Source of the DNA: Planctomycetota bacterium
GTDB taxonomy: Bacteria; Planctomycetota; Planctomycetia; Pirellulales; PLA5
Assembly: GCA_029259895.1 (NCBI GenBank)
Contig: JAJDEG010000547.1
Span: forward strand, 1 to 51,320
Length of the DNA: 51,320 bases
Direction of reading: 5' to 3'
A program made the position numbers and the translations under genes. Shown here in pieces: positions 11,301 through 19,628 of the stretch (its first letter is position 1; each line of letters starts with the position of its first letter). The notes below the pieces were generated by a model. That model worked only from the letters and a program-made list of their open reading frames with translations. It was not told where the DNA came from and searched no databases.

Positions 11301-14148
11301 GGTTGCCGTCGGCGCCTCGTTCCGAATCGCTTGCGGTCTTCCATTCGAGCAGCCGCCGTTTCGTCCAAATCATGCGCACCAGTGTGCGCACGATGGCATC
11401 GGCGCTAATAAATGCCTCGTAAGGCAAGAAGACGCACACGAACATGCCGTGCGCTAGAGACCGCCGCAACGTTTGTAGGGTCGCTCGCAAATGTATTCCC
11501 AGCGGCAAGTCCACAGGCTTGCCGAGCAGATTCGCCGCGGCGGCCAAGAAGGGCGGCATCGCGACCACGCTCGCTAAAAACAGCAGCGAGGCGGCCGCCA
11601 TAGTCGCTGACAACGCCCAAGAGATGACGAGCAGAAGCAGCATGGCCACGGGTACCAGGGAACGGCGCAGGTTGTCGAATATCTTCCATCGGGACAAGGC
11701 CGAGATTGGGTTCCGGACGCGCTGGCCTGATGGCCCGGGCACCCACGGCAAGACCCAGGGAGCGATCTGCCAGTCGCCGCGCATCCAGCGATGCCGGCGG
11801 GCGACGTCCCCTCCATATCCCGCAGGATGTTCTTCGTAAAGCACCACATCGCTGAGCAGTGTCGAACGTGCGTAGGCGCACTCAATCAAGTCATGGCTCA
11901 AGATTACATTGTCGGGAAAGTCGCTGCAGCAGCGCTGGAAGGCGTCGACTTCGTAGATGCCTTTGCCGATAAACGAGCCCTCGCCAAACAAATCCTGGTA
12001 CACATCCGACACGACGCGCGTATACGGATCGACGCCCGGATCGCCCGCATACAATTTTACGAACCGCGAGCGCTGCGCGCTGGGCAAGCTGACGCCGACC
12101 CGCGGCTGCAGGATCGCATAGCCGTCAACGACGCGGCGGCATTGGTCATCAAAAACTGGTCGATTGAGCGGATGCGCGAGCGTGCCTACCATCAGCCGCG
12201 CCGTGTCGCGCGGTAACTGCGTGTCGGTATCGAGCGTTATGACGTAACGCACACCTTGCAGGATGTCCGTCTGACCGACGACGACCGCAAATCGGTCGTT
12301 CGCGCCGCGCAACAGAGCGTTCAGATCGGCTAGTTTGCCGCGCTTGCGCTCGTAGCCCATCCACACGCCTTCCCGATCGTTCCAACGGCGCGCGCGGTGA
12401 AAGAGATAAAAAATATCGCCGCGAATGTGGGCGTATTTCTCGTTCAGACGCTCGATGCCCTCCCGCGCCAGTCCCACCAATTCCGCGTCCGCCGGCAATG
12501 ATTCGGCCGGGGCATCGGTAAAGTCCGTCAGCAAGGCAAAGTGCAGACTCGGATCGCGATTGGCGAGATACCGGACCTCCAACCCGTTGAGCAAATGCTC
12601 GATGCCAGCGGCGCACGTGAGCATGGTGGGCACCGCCACGAGCGTGCGATGCTCAGGCGGAACGCCCAGTTCAAAATCCATTCGCGGCAACGATTGCGGG
12701 CTGAGTAGGTGCGTCGCCAACCAGTTGACGAGCGCCAGCCCCAAGTGGGAAGCGCTGATCAGCGCTGGCACGGCCAACAGCCCCACGGCGAGCCAACCCG
12801 CATCGCTTCGCAGCGTCCACGAAATGAAAAGAAATGTCGCCGCAAGCGTCACGAGCGTCATTCCGGAAAGATAACACGTTAGCGGAAACGTCCGCCGCAG
12901 CTTATCGAATACGACCGACACGGAGAGCCGCATGTCGACCAAGCGCTCCAGCACGGGCCGACCACGATCGATCAGAAAATATCCCACGTGCGCCGCGCGG
13001 TTAGCAGGCGTTTCGCGTGCTTGATTTTCGGCCAATTGCACGGCCTTGCGAGCCACTTCGTACTCCGTGAGCCGGCTGCGGCGGGCGATGCCTTCGACCG
13101 CGTGCCGATACCGGTCGCGCGTCGCGAAATCCATCTGCGCATAAATACCCGCGGGATCGCCTGACAGGGTCTGCTCGACCAAACTGTGCTTGGCGATGAA
13201 CTGGCGCCAATCGTGGGCGTTCAAAAACCGCAGACTGTTGATGCTATTGCCGATCGACACCTGGTCAGCGGCCTGTGCCTGGCCTTCGGTGCGCACTAAC
13301 CGCTCGGTCGTCAATCCTTGATCGGCCAGGCGGTGCTCAAGCCAGCTATTGGCAAATGCGAAGTTTGGGTTCTGACCCTGTAAGTGGCGAGTCAGTTCTG
13401 CCAGGAACGCCCCCGACAGAGGCGGATTGGCGCGGGCCATATCCGCCAGCACTAGGATCAAGTCCGTGGGCTTTTGCTCAACGACGCTGACCATCCGCTC
13501 CGCCCAATCGCTGGCTAGGTCGCGGTCGCGGCGCGCGGAGGAAATCCGCACGGCAACGCGCCGCAGATTCTCGATCAGGGCCAGCCGCAGCATCAGCGGC
13601 AGCGCCCACAATTCACCCAGCTTGAGCGGCTCCACCGACTGGTACGAGGCAATGAAGCCATTGAGACTAGCGTCGTCGACGCGCCCATCCACGTGCGCAA
13701 TCAATTCCAATGCGATGCCGTAGGCTCGTGGAAAGCTGGCGGCTGGACCGTTCGCCAGGCGCGGCAACTCGCGGCTATAAGATGGAGGCAGCAGACGCCG
13801 GATGGCTCGGATTTGTTCTTCGACCAGGTAGAAATTGTCGAGAAGCCATTCGGCGGCCGGCTCAATCCGGCGATTTTGCTCGGCCGCCGCCGTCACGATG
13901 TCGTAGGTCTCGAACAGCACGCGCTCGTTCTCGTCGAGCCGCGGCAACAGTTGATCGCGGGCCTGACCACCGGCCAGTTGGTGCAACGCCGCGATTTCCT
14001 TTGCGTGGCGCCCGAGATGATCGATGCTGAAGAGTTCCGCACGTAGCGGCAGTTCGTCCGTTTGGCTAGTCTGCGAAGATTCCCAATCCGCCGACCGTCG
14101 CCAGGACATCAGCCGCAATAACGTGCCTGAAATGTCTGGTACGCGCAC
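5389..14148 (-). CDS. ndvB: Cyclic beta-1,2-glucan synthase (GT84 + glucoamylase-like + GH94 domains), 2919 aa
   Basis: Very long ORF; [26 protein letters not shown] (GT84), [26 protein letters not shown] and [15 protein letters not shown], C-terminal GH94 region ([13 protein letters not shown]...[22 protein letters not shown]...WNDGMN). Confidence 0.95.
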   Translation of the reverse strand: [2919 protein letters not shown]

Positions 14149-14382
14149 TTAACGCTCCTGATGCTCCCGACCCGTCTGGCTAGCAAGAGCAAAAGACTTA
14201 AGTATAGCGCGAAGCGTGCGAACCGCGTAGCGATCTGGATGGTAAAGGCGGTATGCTCCCTCACCGGCTTTGCCCAAAAAATCGCCCGCTGCTCCGAAAG
14301 GCAGAGGCTACCGCGCGGTGCTATCGCAACCGATTGTGGCGAAAGCTGAATTATTGGGCAAAGCCTCCCTCGCCCCAAGACG

Positions 14383-14613
14383 GTGTATCAACGTTCGCCT
14401 TTCAAATCGGCGGACGGTCCCCTGCGGGCCGATTTGAGAAGCTCTCTGGCGTTTGCCTTTCTCTACAACGCGATGGGGATTCCGGTGGTGGCAGGAGTGC
14501 TGTACCCGTTCTTCGGATTGCTGCTCAGCCCCATCATCGCCGGCACCGCGATGAGCCTAAGTTCCGTCTCGGTCATCAGCAACGCCCTAAGGCTGCGGAG
14601 CGCGAAACTGTGA
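14383..14613 (+). pseudogene. Copper-translocating P-type ATPase, C-terminal fragment
   Basis: [55 protein letters not shown] matches the terminal TM region typical of CopA; rest of ATPase absent upstream. Confidence 0.78.
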
Positions 14614-14744
14614 CTCCGACGTCTACGGACTTCACCTCTCGGCTAACGATCAACGGCGGCTCGTCGAGCATCAAGTTCGCGCTCTACCAGGTTGGCGAAT
14701 CGTTCTGCTCCGCCATTCTTGTGCTGCCAGACGACACGCGATAA
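14610..14744 (+). pseudogene. Acetate kinase, N-terminal fragment
   Basis: GTG start overlapping the copA-fragment stop; ...RLTINGGSSSIKFALYQVGE... matches the AckA N-terminal signature (xLxxNxGSSSxKF); stops after 44 aa. Confidence 0.7.
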
Positions 14745-14865
14745 AATTAGCCGTGGCGGGAATGGTGCAGAAATCCAATCCTGTAGCCTGCCAGACTAAG
14801 ATTTTTGGTTTGTCGGATGACTAAATAAAGAGCAACTTGGCGGCGCCAGGTGGCTCTGTTGACGG

Positions 14866-15247
14866 CGGTGAAAGCCGTGAGATTTGGAAACTCGGCCCGC
14901 TGTGCGTCAAACGATGGTTCCCGCGAGTTTCACCTGTCGAAGTCCGGTTGCAGTGCCGCATTTCGCGCGAATTGCCCACCGGCAATCGGATCTGGTACGT
15001 GCCGCGCCTGCATGGGACGTTCGCGCGGTGGGTCGATGGCAATCCGGCGACGCATAGATGGGCCACGGCGTTGTTGGAACACGATCGGGTGGTGTTGGAG
15101 CGAACTGGTCATATTCCGGCCCGGCCGATCGGCCAGCGTGAATGTCGTTTCTGTCTCAACTATGTCGGGGCTCGCCGCGTACGCCGTTCGCTGCAATTAC
15201 ACGCTCCGCCAACGCTGCGCGCCCCGACGCGCGCGCTATTTGCGTAA
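14866..15247 (+). pseudogene. Remnant of an uncharacterised protein (REIWKLGPLCVKRWFPRVSPVEVRLQCRISREL...)
   Basis: Protein-like in its first ~65 codons, then degenerates; no clear start. Confidence 0.3.
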
Positions 15248-15428
15248 GCGAATAATTGCACACGTCTGAATCGCAGCCGGTAACGCGCGGTACGTGTGGC
15301 CCAAGACTTGCTGCATTTCATCGCTGGATGGAGTAAGTAACGTGGCAGCGCGTAACAGCAGTGCAAGCGAATTGTCGGTGTACGTTGACCGCGTGTTGCC
15401 GTCGCCATAGATAATAGGAGACACGACG

Positions 15429-16175
15429 ATGAGAACGCGCACATTCATGTGGAATGTACCGGTGTGCGAAACCTACGATGCTTTCGTTCGACAGATTCAG
15501 CAGCGTGTAGCAAGGCGTGTGATGTCGCGTACGCCGGGACCGAATGGGCAGCCCGTTCGCCGTGAGATTGCGCTCACTCAGGACAACGGAAGCTTGCATC
15601 AGACGTGGATCGACCTGCGAATGGAACGCGCGCCGGTTGGACTTGTTCGTGCCATCTTTCACGAACGTGATGGTCGCGTCGAACGGATTATGTTCACGGC
15701 GGTTCCGGTGGCCGTGTTGACGCCCGATAGGCCGCGTCGCCCGGACCCGCCGCCAGCACGGCGCGAGCCGGGGTCGACGCCCGCGCCATCGCCCGTGCCA
15801 CCGCGACGGAGTTTGGGTACCGAGCAAGAGGACGAGATTGCCGGTGTGCCGAGCATCTGGCGCGGCGGACGCTACGGCCGCTATTTTTACGGCGTGCATA
15901 CGACGCAGCACAACACAATCTGCTGGGGAGAGTACGACAACGACCACGACGTGTGCCGTGGCCACGAAACTCGCAATACGCGCGGGCTGTTCCTGCATTA
16001 CGACCGCGGTCGTCGCGACTATTTGGCGACGACCCGCCACAATCGAATGCTGGTCGAAGTGAGCCGGTATCGCAACGGCGCGCGGCTTGGCGCATCGGAC
16101 GCCGATCGAGTTTATCGTCAGGGCGTGCTCGACATGCGACGCGAAATGGGGCACACGGCTCCTTTGCCCTTCTGA
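15429..16175 (+). CDS. Hypothetical two-domain protein with proline-rich linker
   Basis: 248-aa ORF with upstream AGGAG (ataggagacacgacgATG); linker PDRPRRPDPPPARREPGSTPAPSPVPPRRS; Trp/His/Tyr-rich C-terminal domain. Confidence 0.6.
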   Translation: MRTRTFMWNVPVCETYDAFVRQIQQRVARRVMSRTPGPNGQPVRREIALTQDNGSLHQTWIDLRMERAPVGLVRAIFHERDGRVERIMFTAVPVAVLTPDRPRRPDPPPARREPGSTPAPSPVPPRRSLGTEQEDEIAGVPSIWRGGRYGRYFYGVHTTQHNTICWGEYDNDHDVCRGHETRNTRGLFLHYDRGRRDYLATTRHNRMLVEVSRYRNGARLGASDADRVYRQGVLDMRREMGHTAPLPF

Positions 16176-16199
16176 CTAGTGCATCACGCGAATGCCGAC

Positions 16200-16450
16200 G
16201 TGAGGCCTTAACCACGCCCTCCGCGCCGCTAGAAAGTGATGTTTGAGCCGCGCGTCGCTCGCGGCGTTGAGTCGCCGCGAAAGGGCCAGCCGTTTGTGCC
16301 CCAGCCGCCGTTCGCGGACCAGCCAGTTGCAAAACGCCTTCATAGCGACGGTGCAGTCGTTGCGGCGGACGGCGTCGCAGGCCAGCCGCAACCGACGTCG
16401 ATTCAAAACATCGGTACGGCACGTGCGTAGTCTGCCAAGTGCACGAGACG
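16200..16450 (-). pseudogene. Tyrosine recombinase remnant (SAM-like core-binding domain)
   Basis: Minus-strand translation ...RNDCTVAMKAFCNWLVRERRLGHKRLALSRRLNAASDARLKHHFL resembles the integrase xxxxAxRxFxxWLVxxxRxxxNPLAxLxxLNxxxDxRxxRRxL region; no catalytic domain follows. Confidence 0.5.
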
Positions 16451-16776
16451 ACCAGTGACGGTCTAAGTATCGCAACTCGACTCCACGCGGCAAGATGTCG
16501 GTAAACCATGATCTTTGGAGTCACCACGGAAAGGCACCGTTGTGCGCACACGCGCGGATGGAGCGCGGCATCGCGCACTTTGGCCGATTGGTGACTGCGG
16601 ATCTTTTACGAGAATTGGCTGCATCAATCGCTAACGTGGCCTTATGAGTTTCCGTGATTAAGTGTCTTTGGTATTCGGGCTAGTAGCCTGGGGACAGAAC
16701 CCGTGCTAGCGTCAAAACACCCGATAATCGAGCCGGATACTCGCGGTTCTGTTCGCGGGCTCTAAGGAGAACATCG

Positions 16777-17961
16777 ATGAACGACGTCACGTTCGCAGAC
16801 ATCCATCAACTGGTCGCCAAGCCCAAGCACGGTGGTTGGTTCGCTTCCGTCCATCTCCCGACGCACGTACCGGGCGAGCAAAATCAACAAGCTCCCATGC
16901 GACTGAAGCGTCTGCTACGAGACCTCAAAGCAGCGCTGTTGCAGCGAGGCATGGATGAGGACGGCATAAAGGTATTCCTCGCCGCGGCAACGAGATTGGT
17001 CGATCAAAGTGACTTCTGGAAGGACGAGGGGCTCAGCGTAGCGGTTCTTGTGGACGCGGACGGCGTCAAAAGTTATCACCTCCGCGTTGGTTGCAACGAG
17101 TTGGCGCTGGTCGGAAGAGAGTTCAATGTCATTCCACTCATCGCGTCGATTAACAGCATGACGCCGTATTGGTTGCTGGCCGTCAGCCAGAACCGAGTTC
17201 GCCTGTTGCGCGGGCTATCGAACGAGATACAGGAAGTCGAAGTGTCAGAGATGCCACGGCACGGATTACGGGCGCTAGGCTACGACGAGCCTCAGGAACA
17301 ATCGCAAACTCATTCCGCGTCGCCGCAGTTGCCGGGAAAGCAAAGCGTCGTTTTTCACGGGCAGGGCGGCGCGGCCGACGCGGCGAAAGCGGAGATCGTG
17401 GCCTTTTTTCGCCTCGTCAATCGCGCCGTGCATCGCGTCGTCGACGCCTCGCGGATGCCGTTGATCTTCGCCGGTGTGGATTACCTGTTTCCGTTGTACA
17501 GCGAAGCCAATACTTCGTCGCGGCTGTGGCAGCGGCACGTTTCCGGTAACCCCGACCGGCTGTCGTCGCAGGAACTCTGCCGGCGGGCGGGCGACTTGCT
17601 CGCCTCGTCGCTCGACGAGCGCTGGCAGACCGACATCGACAACTATTGGAAGAATGCTACGGCCGGCCGCGCGGAAAAGCATGTGGAAGAAATCGTGCGT
17701 TGCGCCCGCCGTGGTCTCGTCGAAACACTTTTCATAGATCCTAGCGTGCGCCAATGGGGGCTTTTCGATTCCGATACGGATCACGTGCGGATCGATGCAG
17801 AACGTCGGCCAGACAGTGAAGACTTGGTGAATGCCGCGGCGGCCGCAGTCGTACGGCATGGCGGAACCGTGGCCACGGTTGGCTCCGGATACGTTCCAGG
17901 CGGTGGGCTGATGGCGGCCACGCTCCGCTATGCGGCCGCAGCGCCTGCGGGCCGCGCATAG
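16777..17961 (+). CDS. Bacterial archaeo-eukaryotic release factor (baeRF) family protein
   Basis: Domain architecture and motifs (GGWFASVHLPTHV, SDFWKDEGLSVAVLV, YWLLAVSQNRVRLLRG, C-terminal VNAAAAAVVRHGGTVATVGSGYVPGGGLMAATLRY); AAGGAG RBS. Confidence 0.78.
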   Translation: MNDVTFADIHQLVAKPKHGGWFASVHLPTHVPGEQNQQAPMRLKRLLRDLKAALLQRGMDEDGIKVFLAAATRLVDQSDFWKDEGLSVAVLVDADGVKSYHLRVGCNELALVGREFNVIPLIASINSMTPYWLLAVSQNRVRLLRGLSNEIQEVEVSEMPRHGLRALGYDEPQEQSQTHSASPQLPGKQSVVFHGQGGAADAAKAEIVAFFRLVNRAVHRVVDASRMPLIFAGVDYLFPLYSEANTSSRLWQRHVSGNPDRLSSQELCRRAGDLLASSLDERWQTDIDNYWKNATAGRAEKHVEEIVRCARRGLVETLFIDPSVRQWGLFDSDTDHVRIDAERRPDSEDLVNAAAAAVVRHGGTVATVGSGYVPGGGLMAATLRYAAAAPAGRA

Positions 17962-18040
17962 GCAATCGGGCGGTGGCGCGACGTATGCCCATACTCCAAC
18001 AGGATAGCGCGTTCGTGCCGGCAACCCGGGGGAAGACGCA

Positions 18041-19051
18041 ATGTCGGTCATGCGATTCGACGAAACGACCTCGGATTGGGTGGTATTCGCCCCGTCGCGG
18101 CGATTACGGCCGCACGCCGACGCATCGCTGCAAACTCAACCGAGCGAGCCAGCAAGTGCGGCGGGCTGCCCGTTTTGCCCCGGCAACGAAGCCTTCACGC
18201 CGCCCGAGATTTACGCCGTTCGCGATTCGGGCGCGTGGCGCGTTCGCGTCGTGCCTAACAGATTCCCGGCACTAACGATCGAGGACAATCCCCAACGCCG
18301 GCACGACGATCAAGCGTTTCAATTCATGGGCGGATGCGGCGCCCATGAAGTCATTATCGAGTCGCCGGATCATTCGTTGTTTCTCGGGCAGCAACCGACC
18401 GAGCAAGTCGTGCTTCTGCTGCGAACGCTCCAGCTACGCTATCGCAATCTCATGCGCGACGGCCGGTTTCAGACCGTGGTGATCTTCAAGAACCACGGTG
18501 CCGAGGCCGGAACCTCGCTGGCCCATCCGCACTGGCAATTGCTGGCTCCGCCGGTCGTCCCGCGTTTGCTGCGGATGAAACACTTCGAGGCCAGCGAATA
18601 CTACGATCGAACCGGCCAGTGCCTGTACTGCGACATGCTGCACCGCGAGTTGGATGCGAACGTGCGCATCCTGACTCAGAACGAGCACTACGTGGCGTTT
18701 CTGCCGTTTGCCAGTCACACGCCCTTTGAAACCTGGATCGTGCCTCGGCAGCATCAGGCGTCGTTTCAGTTGGTTGCTATGGAACACTTTACCTGTCTCG
18801 CCGCCATTCTGAAGTCCGTGCTGCTCAAGTTGCACACGGCGTTGGGCAATCCGGCCTTCAATCTGACGATCGACGACGTGCCACGGGGCGACGAAGGCAA
18901 GGAATACTTTCTCTGGCACATGCGGATCTTGCCGAGGCTGACCACGCCCGCCGGATTCGAGCTGGGAAGCGGTATGTCGATCAATACCGTGCTTCCCGAG
19001 GACGCGGCGAGGTTCTTGTCCGAAGCGTCCAGCGTCGAAGAGGTTGGCTGA
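18041..19051 (+). CDS. galT: Galactose-1-phosphate uridylyltransferase
   Basis: CPFCPGNE, VIFKNHGAEAGTSLAHPHWQLLAPP (HxH active site), QCLYCDML, FAFLPFASHTPFETWI-type motif. Confidence 0.92.
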   Translation: MSVMRFDETTSDWVVFAPSRRLRPHADASLQTQPSEPASAAGCPFCPGNEAFTPPEIYAVRDSGAWRVRVVPNRFPALTIEDNPQRRHDDQAFQFMGGCGAHEVIIESPDHSLFLGQQPTEQVVLLLRTLQLRYRNLMRDGRFQTVVIFKNHGAEAGTSLAHPHWQLLAPPVVPRLLRMKHFEASEYYDRTGQCLYCDMLHRELDANVRILTQNEHYVAFLPFASHTPFETWIVPRQHQASFQLVAMEHFTCLAAILKSVLLKLHTALGNPAFNLTIDDVPRGDEGKEYFLWHMRILPRLTTPAGFELGSGMSINTVLPEDAARFLSEASSVEEVG

Positions 19052-19081
19052 ACGCATTTGTAACCCAAGAGGATAATCAAG

Positions 19082-19558
19082 ATGAAAACCACGGACATCC
19101 TGAACATAGCGGGCGTCGCATACAAGCTTTACCCTCACGAAGAGACGTTCGACGCGCAGCATCTGGCCGCGGCGTTGCGCGTGCCGGGCCATAACGTGGC
19201 CAAGACCGTCTTGTTGCGGGCCGATAGCGGCTTCGCTCACGTCGTCGCCGTACTGCCAGCCACGCGAACGTTGGACCTGCGGCGCGTTTCGGAAGCCCTC
19301 GGCGGTGCCGACGTTCAATTGGCCACGGAAGTCGAAATCGCGGAACATTGCCCCGATTTCGAATTCGGGATTCTGCCGCCGTTTGGCGCGAAATTCGGCA
19401 TGAAGACGGTCGTCGACGCATCGCTGGCCGAGCACGAGGACATCTTCTTCCAGGGAAACTCGCATACGGAGGCGATTCGCATGCGGTACAGCGATTTCGT
19501 GCAGATCGAGCATCCGCTGGTCGTCGACATCATCGCGGCTTCGCCGGATAAAGCGTAG
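19082..19558 (+). CDS. YbaK/EbsC-type aminoacyl-tRNA deacylase domain protein
   Basis: ALRVPGHNVAKTVLLRADSGFAHVVAVLPATRTLDLRRVSEALG...EHCPDFEFGILPPFGAKFGMKTVVDASL. Confidence 0.88.
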   Translation: MKTTDILNIAGVAYKLYPHEETFDAQHLAAALRVPGHNVAKTVLLRADSGFAHVVAVLPATRTLDLRRVSEALGGADVQLATEVEIAEHCPDFEFGILPPFGAKFGMKTVVDASLAEHEDIFFQGNSHTEAIRMRYSDFVQIEHPLVVDIIAASPDKA

Positions 19559-19628
19559 CAAGAAGATCGTTCCGTTCGGTCGCCGCACCGTATCCGTTGA
19601 TTCGCGAGCCCCGCACGTTCAAGCCCCC

